From the NCBI RefSeq assembly GCF_028453695.1, contig NC_135775.1, positions 9,316,046 through 9,380,045 of the forward strand: a stretch of DNA of 64,000 bases. The letters are read 5' to 3'. A program made the translations under genes and the position numbers. The stretch's first letter is position 1, and each line of letters begins with the position of its first letter. The notes under the pieces are model-generated. The model was given only the letters and a program-made list of their open reading frames with translations. It made no database searches and was not told where the DNA came from. Source of the DNA: Augochlora pura (taxonomy: Eukaryota > Arthropoda > Insecta > Hymenoptera > Halictidae). Positions 49,001 to 59,425 of this stretch are shown here, piece by piece.

Positions 49001-50079
49001 TCCCGGCGAGCCATCCCTCCGTTTTCCAAGGTTTCGTGTTTCCTGCCCGGCTGAGACGGGGTGGCATTCGCACACCCGTGTGCCACTGCATTGTTCCGTT
49101 AACGAGCTTATGATTGATGATATTGTAACCCCCGATGGGTTCGACTCGCGATGCTGAGGGATCGGCGTCGGCTCGAAGGGCTGTCAGCGACCCGATCTCT
49201 GTTCCCGCTAACTAATTTCGTGGTAATTCGAAGGAAAAATTGAATCTCGCTGTACGGTGGTTCGCCTATTGTTGCTGGAGGGCCGCGCAGGTGCGATCGC
49301 CTGGAAAAAGTGGGTCAACGGTTGATGGGGTTTGATCTTTGCCGATGAATGTTATTAATGTCCTCGTAATTTTGAAGGCAAACGTGACGGGTTTTGCGTA
49401 GATTTGGATGATTCCAAGGGTGTGCGACGATTAATCAACTGTCAGAGTAATGTTCTTTTCAGCAACGGTGGTCTGATTATTGTGAATATATATGGCTATC
49501 ATTGTAGGAACTATTACGGAGCAGTTGATATTCATTCGTGTACCAGTTTATTTTATTCCAGAGACGAGAAATTATTATTTAGCTGATACAATTAAATTTG
49601 TTTTTATACAATCGTCGTAACATAAAATGTTACTGTTTCTTTGTGACGAGTATAAAATTGTTTTCTGGTGAACTCCACTGCAGTGAAGGTTTCGATAATC
49701 TTAATTAAATTATATTAAAGTTATATTTTATAAAAATGCTGTCTTTAAACGCAGAGAATAAAATACATCTGATATAAGTAGACTAACTTCTTACAGAGAC
49801 TGCAACTGCTAACTAGTTGAGGATGCTTCATAGTCCGATACTTCTCGACTTATACTACTTTTAATGTTTTAATGGCCCGATTGCTTCGATAAATCAACCG
49901 ATATTGATCTTTTGCTCACATTTCGTCAACAAGAATTACGAACAAATGAAGCTAACAAAACCTGATTTTTTGGATTGCCTGCAGTGAAATTGCTGTCACG
50001 AATTTCCTCGCATCTACAAAAATGAAGACGACACCGACTTCCTTTTACAATTTTTCTACCTAAGTGTGAGACATGAGCT
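43046..50079. other. Long non-coding stretch
   Basis: AT-rich DNA alternates with GC-rich blocks at about 43900-44780, 46250-46600, 47140-48000 and 48540-49330. The 48.5-49.3 kb block is strongly CpG-rich and opens frames of 98-139 codons on both strands, so none is credible. I see no RNA gene or transposon coding relic. Confidence 0.5.
47021..47039. repeat. Perfect 8-bp hairpin
   Basis: TGTTATGC and GCATAACA are exact complements around a TTT loop. The symmetry stops at the stem, so a microRNA is unlikely. Confidence 0.75.
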
Positions 50080-50368
50080 TTAACTCCTTTCCGTACTTTG
50101 ACGAGTACTTGTACTCTGTACTCTTGTACGACGTACTTTGTACTCTGACTCGTCATTATGATTTCTAACAATAACCTATTGAGTAAGGATGTTATTTCGT
50201 CTTTTTAAGTCGAAATAAAATTCTGTCTTTTCGCCACAAATATTCAAGCACTGTAGTAATTGTAAGCACACCATAGACGTTAATTTTATTTCTCCTCCAA
50301 GAAATTATTCCAATCAAAAATTATTTAAGCGTTGTAACTGTGAAGATAAAAGTACTGCAAGGGGTTAA
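50080..50368 (+). mobile_element. TTAA-2a MITE, complete copy with an enlarged left end
   Basis: This is a 289-bp element between TTAA 50080-50083 and TTAA 50365-50368. The left end CTCCTTTCCGTACTTTGACG and the right end AAGTACTGCAAGGGG are inverted repeats. It aligns with the reverse complement of 41220-41470 along its length except at about 50100-50150, where a run of GTACT-containing repeats expands the palindromic end. Confidence 0.88.
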
Positions 50369-51736
50369 TATTTTTGGTTCCTGCTAACAGCTTCCGCCAG
50401 TCTGTACTTTATCGCGAGCTGTAACGGGGAAGTAAATAAATTGGAAGAGAGAACAAAAGGGTTTTGAGTTTCCGTAGGATCATTGACAATGGATCTGCGG
50501 ATACTGTGGAATCCAGGGAAACCGGAAACTAATGAAGTGTCTTGGGATGGTTACATAGAATTTGATTCGAAAAGGGACCGCAGCGAGTCGGACGGCGTGA
50601 GACAAACGTGGAAGTTTAGAATTACAGGTTGTAATCAGAACGTAGGGAGAGGTGTAATGGGCGGATTGACGTTCCGGGTTCATTACAGTGGCCCGTAATG
50701 TCGTTAGCAGGCGTTTATGGGAACAATTGTGGAATTCCAGTCGATCATTGTTGCGTGATGTCCAACGCAGATAACTGCATTGCAGATATTAAACAGTTAA
50801 ACCGCAAATATTCCTTCCAAGTAACTACATTTAATTATACACTATCTGGACCATTTTCGATTTTTCTTTTTAAAACTACTGAAATTTGAAAGATTCTTCG
50901 ATGGAAAATAATTGAATAAATATTTAAATACCAGCTTGCGTTATAATAAAAATAACAGAAGATTCAACTAAATACTGTTTTGTCATTTCTGTGAAACAAT
51001 GCACGTTTAGGATTCGGTAGGTCTAATGTTAACAAGAGAACAATTATCAGTGTCAAATTGGACAGTTATTTTCAACTTTGCCATTTATAATCTTTAACTA
51101 TTGTCATTCCAAGAGAATTTTACAGAACGCTGAAACACTGTCTTAAGCTTAGCAGTATTAGGGTTGGAGCGGTAAGGGTTAAAATTGAGAAGACACCTGC
51201 GGAATAAAAATCGAACATTTTGTTAATACAGCCACATTTGCTAAAAGTTAGAGGACACGGGCAGAGTTGGTCGGTGTTGGCATCGCTAAATAAGAAACTA
51301 GGTTGTCGAGGGTATCCTATTACACACCGAGCCGCCGTTTTGGCGACCGTACGTTGCAATTTCGGGATTCCATTCTTCGACGATGTGCAGGCAGCGCTCA
51401 ACAAACATAGACGTGCACTGTTGCGGCAATTTGTTTAAGCTCCGAGCAGCCGGCCTGCGCTACGTTACATGGTAAACGCCGCGAAACGATATCGTAAAGT
51501 TGCTGTTTAAAGAGGATGCATATTGCACGCGGGGGAACGCGGCAGTTCGTTTCCTTCCGCGTCGTTCGCGAGCGACGATAACTGCCGATGCAAATTTTTA
51601 ACTGGCGTGTCGCTCGCTCAGCCCCCGACACCGACATTTTTAGGAGTTTTCGATGTTCTTCACCCGGCGATCGCGTGTTCTTTAAAATGCTTTTCGCTCC
51701 GCGCTACAGTTATTTTTACCCGCCGTGTTACATATA
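50369..51736. other. Non-coding stretch with one protein-like short frame
   Basis: A 71-codon frame at 50483-50698 has a varied, protein-like composition but no known motif and no visible exon partners. Frames on both strands at 51120-51440 are unassigned. The rest is AT-rich, turning GC-richer from about 51300. Confidence 0.45.
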
Positions 51737-51800
51737 CAGGGTGTTCGACTACGTGCGACAAATATTTTACCACGCGCGCTGTTCCGCGCATCACGTATGA
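51737..51800 (+). mobile_element. TACAGGGTG-type transposon end, fragment
   Basis: TA followed by TACAGGGTGTTCGACTACGT resembles the start of the complete element at 10536 and common insect element ends. No matching CACCCTGTA end was found nearby, so it is a solitary end. Confidence 0.5.
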
Positions 51801-53606
51801 CTCGCAGTTACGATCGGTATCGAACAGAGTTCCGCAGTGTTCAGGAAATTGGAACATTTATATTTTCAGGATGAAATCGAACTGCAGTGGACGTTCAATT
51901 CCGAAGAAAGCCCCGGCGCAATGTGCGCGAACCGTTGCCGTTAAATTTCCATATTAAAGCAAGAAAAATTTCGATTAACACCGGGTTTACCGAGCACTGA
52001 CATCGGCTATGTTATATCGCTTCGTAAAGACGGCAAATATTAAGATAGCCAATATTTGTTCAGATTTTTGTCGATTTTATTACAAGTCGAATAAAAGAAA
52101 TTAATCGAGTAAATTATTCATACACGAGTCTGTACAATTTCAGTAATGAGAGATTGAAAGGATGAGATCGAAGGGGTTTATTTCATTCTTCTTTTTATAT
52201 ATTCATTCATTTGATTTTACTGTAATGTTCATTGAGAACTTCAAGGAACACTGGGTGAATGAACGTCAAAGTAAGAGCAAGTAAGGCATTTCATGATAGA
52301 AAAGAGTTTTTGCTTGTTAACAAAATCAGTACTGATTACGAAAAAAAACCATTTTAAGTGAATTATTTAATTCAACAAATTTTTGGTATACACTTTATTT
52401 AACCTAGTTTAGTCATAGTTAAAATAATGAACGAGCAATTTTAAACAAATTCACTAATTTAGTTTCTGTTGTCACTTTAACATATATTGTGTATTATACA
52501 AGTATATCACGCCATGGAGAAGTTGTTACACTATCTTTCCCACAGTATTATACTCTATAGTATTTAGTACACAGTAATTTAATATGGAGCACACTAGACG
52601 GGCCTCGCTACCCCGATATGCCTGCGTGATCATGACATAGTATCTAACTTATAAAGTCATATTTTATTTCAATTAATATCACAAATTCATTTTAGCATCT
52701 TTATTTCAGAAAAAATGTTCAGAGAAATATAAAACACATAAGAGCTGAGTAATTTGCACATCTATCCAATCGTTAAAAGCAAAGCTCTGCTTTCGTCTGG
52801 ATGCTCGAAAAATTTCAAGATTTTTCGGTTCGCTCGCTCCTCGACGAGATATTACAAATTTCGTAGACAAAAGCACCCGGAAGTATACAATGTTTCCTGA
52901 ACGAATTAAATGCTCCTATTCATTACTTGCAGACTAATTATCTCTCTCGGAACGGTTCTTCGCCGATCACTCCCTGTGTTCCTCGTTTCGTCGAGATCCA
53001 GTCCCCGTTGTCCATTGTTTAACCCTTATTCCGCTCGATTCTGCCACGGAGCCCTTATAAACGACTACTTCATCGTCCTGGGTTTGTTAAACACTATTGT
53101 TCACCCCTGCGCGATCCTCCAATTAGTCCTTTGAGACTGATTATTCAATGCTCGTTCGGCTGTTCTACTCCCGGCGACTCATTGTGCGCCGGTTCCTCGG
53201 CTAGGCCCGGATCTAATTTACATTCCCCCAAAGGTCGAGAAGGTATAAACAAAGTAAGAAAAAAGATACGGGCGGCAAAAGGAACAGAACGACGCGAGAC
53301 ATCCCACTTGGCCCGCCTCTTTCATCCGCTTCGGCTACGGCCATCCCTCGATTGTCCTCCCTTTTCAACGTCTCTTCACCGCATCGTGAACTACCCTGGG
53401 CTTTCCCTCGTACAGCCCCGCACCTGTTCCTCCACCGCCGGAGGTGCGTTTGTCCACCGGGTCTCTGTCTCTTTTCCGTCCGAATCCGCTATTTCGTCGG
53501 GACGGTGAACGGGGACGCTCGAAACCGCTTTGGGAAACGATTCAAAGAAGCGGGCGCGTTTGACGCGATGAAAAGTTTCGCACTACCTACCCCCGCAACC
53601 CCTCCA

Positions 53607-53608
<2 letters not shown>

Positions 53609-53637
<29 letters not shown>
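53609..53637. repeat. (CT)n microsatellite
   Basis: This is a pure CT dinucleotide run of about 14 units, followed after a short interruption by further CTCT. Confidence 0.95.
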
Positions 53638-53640
<3 letters not shown>

Positions 53641-53983
53641 CGCTGTCTCTCTCTGTTTCGCTCTGTGTAGACCACGGTGTACAGTGGCGATCGGAGCCGG
53701 CGGGGAACAGCGAAATCAAAGGGCCGAGAGCTGCGCGCCAGCAGTTTCAATTCTTCGGGGTAATTTCTCTCCATTCAGGCGTCGACGCCTACGACGCCCC
53801 TCTGCGGATGCTCGTTCTGTCTCCGTTTATGCCCGATCCCCGCTCGACCGACGAGCAACCCCCGTTCCATGTCTCCGCCCTCCCACGCCCGCCCGTAATC
53901 CCACTAAATTGGAATTTTATTAAGCTCTGCCTTTTCCTTCCTCCGTTGCGTCGCTTCCGCGTCGTCCCGTCCGCGTGAACCGC

Positions 53984-54085
53984 CTATTTCTCTCTCTCTC
54001 TCCTCCCTCTCTCTTCCTCTCTCTTCCCCTCTCTTCCTCCCTCTTCCTCTCTCTCTATTCTTCTCTCCTTCTCCCTCTATTTCTT
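53984..54085. repeat. Long polypyrimidine tract (CT/CCT/TTCCT)
   Basis: About 100 bases of the plus strand are pyrimidine apart from very few A residues, built from CTCTCT, CTCTTCC and CTCC units. In the minus strand it accounts for the arginine-glutamate-rich part of an otherwise unremarkable open frame. Confidence 0.9.
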
Positions 54086-54536
54086 GCGCTCTATTTTTCT
54101 CTTGATTTCGGTTAGAGGCAGCGCCAGAGGATTTTTTCACGATCCCCAGTTTTCGACGAGCCACCGTTGTCGGTGACCTCGATCTACGGGAGGCCAAAGG
54201 ATCACTACCGAGAGCGTCCCGGCGAAATCGGATTGGTAACTTGCACGGAAACTCGGATAGTCCGTGAAGAAAATCGACCAGGCTAGACCACCCGAATATT
54301 GGCTTGATGCGATTTTTCGGCTTCTGAAAATAATGAGGCGAGATTTGTCTCGGGGGAAGAAGGCTTGCGAAAATAAAATGCAATACTTTAGAACGGAACG
54401 AAAGTTGACAGCCGTGAAGTGTTAGTTTCACGTCCACTATAATCACTATGCAAACATACGGACAGCACGCGCGAGAGATTTAAACGGGGGCCTTTCACGA
54501 ATAAATGACGACATTGACGACACTATTTCCGTTCAA

Positions 54537-54708
54537 TTAACCCGTTGCGCTACGATTCCTTTCACGCTGCATTGATCAGCACGTATTTGTCGTTAATATT
54601 TTCCTTAATAAGATCGGACAATTCTTGTTTCTTTTAATGACATCATGTACTGTCTTTCATGAAATTTGTATCACGAGTCTCACTCGTTATTGTAGTGCAA
54701 GGGGTTAA
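54537..54708 (+). mobile_element. TTAA-2b MITE, complete copy
   Basis: This is a 172-bp element between TTAA 54537-54540 and TTAA 54705-54708. The left end CCCGTTGCGCTACGA and right end TTGTAGTGCAAGGGG are inverted repeats. The right part carries the palindromic ACGAGTCTCACTCGT seen also in TTAA-2a. Its right TTAA is shared with the next element. Confidence 0.88.
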
Positions 54709-54942
54709 CACGTTCATTCCGAGCATCGCTAGCATACATAGACATATTTATTCTATATACCGTATTGGGTATAATACATCGTATCTTTTTATACAGTACG
54801 ATAAAAATGTGAAGAGAATTTAAAAATTATATTTTTATATAGTATTAGAAGCTTACATTTTAATTCACAAAATTAGTTCGATGTTCTTTACGTAAAATAG
54901 AAAATCGTGGTCGTCGCATATGTGTGGTAGCAGATCTGTTAA
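54705..54942 (+). mobile_element. TTAA-4 element, abutting the previous element
   Basis: The element starts TTAA CACGTTCATTCCGAGC and probably ends at TTAA 54939-54942. It aligns with 18040-18255, most clearly at TCTTTACGTAAAATAGAAAA and GTCGTCGCATATGTGTG. The terminal inverted repeat is weak, so the right boundary is tentative. Confidence 0.65.
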
Positions 54943-56825
54943 ATAAGACGACTTTGAATACGCCCAAAAGTAATAAGAAAATTCTATGACAATCTAAATT
55001 CATACACAACTCCCACGAGGCACCAGAACTGAGAATGAACGGAACACATGCAGGATCGACAGAGCAGGAATAAAGCGAAATCGAAAACATTGAAATCCAA
55101 GATAAATCTAAACTACATTTATGAAGTATAGGAAGTTGTTGTAGCATCGAATGTTCTAATTAATTTTTAAGCGCGTTCGAAATCGTCTTAGCCGATGGCG
55201 TGGAAAACTGTCAGTCTTCGTTTTTACATATTTGGTGATAAAAGGTTTGAGCCCGAACAGTGCATTTATCATATAAAATGAAGTTGCATGCACGAGAGAC
55301 GAATCTAGGATGCTCTATAAAATATGTATTTAATCAATATATGCATAAATTAAAGTAATTATTAAATAGAATTAGTTTTTGATCAATTATTAAATGACAA
55401 ATAAATTATCGAATAAAATATCAAATAAGTGGTAATTATTAAATAATTTCGTCTAATTGCGACTATCAGTACACGCGTCGGAAAAATGACTACTATCGTT
55501 ATGACATCGGCCATAGACTTCCGCAGAGTCGTAATACTCCTGCGCGGAAACTACAACGTATTACTGCGGGGTCTCGCAGGAAAGCATTTCTTTGAAGCAA
55601 CATTGGTCCAATAACTGTAACAAAGCCAGTCCCATTCCGCTGTTAATCCGGTTCCTCGAGTAATCCAGCTGTATCATTGCGCAACCCAGTGAACGTTCCC
55701 CGCGTGCAGCAACCTTCCGCGGATGACGATAAATCGCAGTTTGAAATTAGAGCAGGCGAATGTACACTGCCACTGGAAGATTAAACGGTACTCCGGCCGA
55801 TGAATAATTGAATATTTCAAGCGGCCGAGTGGCGAGGTGTGACTTTATTTAACGGGGAAGTTCCCCGTCGACTTTGCTAAGAGCACGAAAAAAGGAAGCG
55901 AATGGGCCGCGATTGAAAGATTCATAAGGATCGTCGGGGCCGCGGCGCGCCTCGCGACCGAGGAGAACAAGAAAAATCCGGTGACAATTTTCTTCGGGTT
56001 TCCTCCGGTTGTAATTTTCAGCGGCCAACTGTCCCGATTCTACCGAACTAACCCGCGCGCCGCGTTGTCGCCGTCGATCCATATTCTACTTGTCCGCCCA
56101 CCCGGCCCATACATACTTTACCGTCCAACACTCTCTGCCACTTCATTCTACTTGCCTGGTAATTGCTTCAGCCCGGGTCTGCTGCTCGGACAGGCCCGAT
56201 GGCTCAATTAACTCGTCCACTCGATTCTATTTTACTTGTCCGACCATCCCAGCCTTTCCGCGCAGACCGTTCGACGACTTATGATGTTCATTTTGCTTGT
56301 CTGACCACCGACAGATTCACTTAGGCATTTCACGGGAACTTTAGTATAGTCCTTTAATCGATGCTGGATCCGATTTCATTCGCTCGACGACGAAAAAGAT
56401 TTCAAAACGTTTGCCCGATGTCTATTAAGCTTTATTTCAGTTCTCCGACTGCCCGCGGCCCATTTTCCGCATGTCTGGCGATTAATAATCTCTGTTTTAC
56501 TTATTTCGTTTTACGATTTAATCTACTTCCCTGGAAACCAAGGTTGCTATTCCATTTGCTTCGTGAAGAGCAGTTATCGTCCTCTTGGTTTTAGAGTAGG
56601 TGAAACTAGTAAGTGCTTCTTTTACATTACCGTTAAAAATATGGTTATGTCAAGTGGATCAGCATGATCTGGTAACCAGTATTGGCCTACAAATCATCTC
56701 TATGCTACGATAAAGATGATTCGCGCATGCATCAATTGTTTTTCGATCGTTCCTGTCTTATTTATTCTCTCTGGGTTCTTCTAGATCTAGCAGTCGCACG
56801 CGAAAGACATGATTCTATGTCGTTG
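54943..56825. other. Non-coding stretch
   Basis: AT-rich to 55470, then GC-richer. Between 56084 and 56330 a CTACTTGTCC-like word recurs (56084, 56146, 56230, 56291), suggesting a badly decayed tandem repeat. There is no supported gene. Confidence 0.45.
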
Positions 56826-57073
56826 GTAACCTTTTAGGCACGAAGCGCCATTATAGTGACTTTCGCAGATATTTCATGCTTAATTCCATTATATTGTTAC
56901 TGATTAAAGTAAACGATTAAAGTGAAAGTGTATATGTACGAAACACTAAGAAAAGAATATATGTAATTAATACTATGTATAGCTGTGCCAAAAAATATAT
57001 ATATTAAGAAAAATGGTAATTTCGTTGTGAAAAACTTCATTTCCGCAAAATCTAGCCGTGCCTAAAAGGTTAA
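56826..57073 (+). mobile_element. TTAA-3 MITE, near-complete copy
   Basis: This is a 248-bp element with left end CCTTTTAGGCACGAAG and right end CGTGCCTAAAAGG, a near-perfect 13-bp inverted repeat. The right flank is TTAA 57070-57073. The left flank is GTAA, one substitution from TTAA. It matches the copies at 4245 and 35272 along its whole length. Confidence 0.9.
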
Positions 57074-58153
57074 TACTTTCTTAATCAGATATTCGCACCT
57101 ACTTTTACTATCACAAAACTCGCGTACTCCCTTCAAATCCTGACATTCGCCAATTAATTACTCGTCTTGAGGAAATGGTTATTAGAGCACAGACGGAGTT
57201 GTCGGGATTCATTTTATTGCTGAATTTTGTCGCGTCTACTTAAAATCAATGTGCGGTAACTTTATGACTGAAAGTGTATATCTTTCATATGGCTTGTTAA
57301 ACTCAAATAACAACAAATCGATAATTAACAATCGTCTATTTTCTTCTGCTCGCGCCACATCCCTGTATAGTCTCGCGCACTCTGCTTTTCTGATAATTAA
57401 AACTGTCTCGCGTCTGAACATAGTCAGACCATAACCATTTACCCCGATGATTACAAATCCCTGTTTTACTAGCTATAGGGTGAACAATATATAGTCTACT
57501 TGCCCATTTCACTGTCCTAGGCGTTTGTCCGCAGAAAATTGCAACCCAATTTTCCCGATCGCTAAACAGGATCTTTATGCAAAATAGAAATTTTCTGCAT
57601 GAAAATGCAAGAATTGCGAGAGGACGGGAAATTTATTTCGACTTCTCGTAAACGCGGAATAGTGTTTGCTCGAAAGCTTTTCAACTAGTTCGAGAATTAT
57701 GCGAACTAATTTGTAAATTCGCAGATCCGTGAAAGCGAAGCTTAGAAATAGCTGTTAATTTTCTTGGCGGTTTCTTGGCCAGACAATTTCGGAAATATTT
57801 TCCGGAGTTTCTTCGTTGCCGACGTCGTTACCGCAGTATTGGAAAGTAACATTCCAGCTCGGCCGCGAAGCTCAATTAATAATTCCCGGGCTGGTCGATA
57901 ATTAAATCCGGCGATCGGCACGGCCCGGAATTGTTCATAATTCACCGTACTCCGTTAACCGAGTTTTACCGGGACAACATTCATCAAGTGCATTCTCTAT
58001 TTTCGCACGGCACGGCGTGGCTCAGTGGCCGCCCCGGATCGGCCCCCGTCGGTGGCCCGGGGACACGGGACTCCCAGACCGAAAATCCATTATTCGTTGC
58101 GCCGAGACAAAAGGCCTCGAAACGTACGGATAGAAACGACTCGCGCTGCTCGA

Positions 58154-58184
58154 CTCTCTCTCTCCCTCTCTCTCTCTCTCTCCC
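58154..58184. repeat. (CT)n microsatellite
   Basis: This is a CT run interrupted by one CCC, in a GC-rich block. It generates serine-leucine or arginine-glutamate repeats in overlapping frames. Confidence 0.92.
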
Positions 58185-59406
58185 CATTACGGCCGTCGAG
58201 ACCCCGTACTTTCAGCCGGGGTTATTTAATGAAGAGGATAATCGTCCCTTTGCGCGACGTAATGTAGTCGCCAGGAAGTCTTAATCGTATTAAAGGTCAG
58301 ACGGGTAATGTAATTACTACCGGCACTCCGTGAAGTTTGCAAGTTCAAGGCCAAAAATCAAATAACTCGGATTATTTCAACGCGGAGCTAACTCCAATTA
58401 ATGTCTTCATCTTTCCTGCTATTTGTAAACCACGGTGACTTTCGACCGTCGCGCGTCCTCTCAAAAGTCGCATAAAAATGGTCCAGGATCGTAATTACAC
58501 CTATTTCTGCTTCGCGCTTGACACCGACGAATTACGGCCCATTTGTAACGTCGAGTTTTGAACAATCACGGTTCTGCGACAATGAATGAATGAATTTCTA
58601 CCCCGAGGGCTGATTGGAGTTAATTGAGTAACTTTGTGTATGCAACGTGTTACGGGAAATGATCGACAGCGATAAAACAAAAATTCAGTGAGCCGTTAAT
58701 CTTGTTTTTAATCGTTTTAAAGAATTGAATATCGTGTATCGATTTTCCTCGATTCGAGGAATTGATTTTTGTCGTAGAAGCATAAAATCCGCAGAGTTTA
58801 GCAATAGAATCTACTGCAATGTTGGAAAGTGTAGTCGGTGAAAAAGTTATTCGTACACGTTCTAGAACGGAATGACTTTTTTATGATTAGACCTAAATTT
58901 TGTTAGTACGATGGAGGAGTTAGTTTACTAGGCAATAGCTAAAAATTATTTTAAAAATTACAGTTGAATAGGATGATAAAAAAAATTAAAAAATTATGTA
59001 TTCTCAAATTTTTTATCTAAGCTCACAGTGAAATTGTAAAAATATGTATTGAAAATTTCATTAAAATCTTTTGTTATTATAATTAGCTGTTAACATATAA
59101 AGTTCGTGAAAATATCAGACTAACTAGAAACAGGTAATTTTTACATCTTGTACTAGTCGCATTTTCAGTAGGTGTATAATTCCATATAATATTAAAATAA
59201 ATTAAAAATATAAAAAATTGTCTTAACCAGTTGCAAGTTCTGAAAACAATTCCTTACCCATTATTTATTAAACTAATCCCTCCAACACCGAACAAATAAT
59301 TGAGATCCCTTGGCCGAATTATTAAGAATGTTATTACGTTTTGAAAGGTGTACGAATACTTTTTCCACCGGCTGTACGTAATTTAATTATTCCCAATTAA
59401 GAAAAC

Positions 59407-59425
59407 GCCCCTTCCACGAAGGGGC
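59407..59425. repeat. Perfect 8-bp GC-rich hairpin
   Basis: GCCCCTTC and GAAGGGGC are exact complements around a CAC loop. In a bacterium this would suggest a terminator, but the window is eukaryotic and no T-run follows. Confidence 0.75.

Larger units (their letters stand above)
51801..54536. other. Non-coding stretch, AT-rich then GC-rich
   Basis: AT-rich to about 52790 and GC-rich to 54480. At 51975 TTAACACCGGGTTTACCG looks like a lone TTAA-element end. The frames at 53352-53978 (208 codons) and 53904-54446 minus (180 codons) owe much of their length to CT microsatellites and have no recognisable domain. Confidence 0.5.

Noticed and set aside
49130..49160. GGTTCGACTC, resembling a tRNA B box
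   Set aside because: No A box lies at the right distance and no cloverleaf can be drawn.
53352..53978. 208-codon plus-strand frame
   Set aside because: It runs through a CT microsatellite, overlaps other frames and has low-complexity content and no motif.
53904..54446. 180-codon minus-strand frame
   Set aside because: About a third of it is an arginine-glutamate tail encoded by the polypyrimidine tract, and the rest matches nothing I recognise.
59407..59425. GC-rich hairpin read as a bacterial terminator
   Set aside because: There is no T-run after the stem and the window is clearly eukaryotic.
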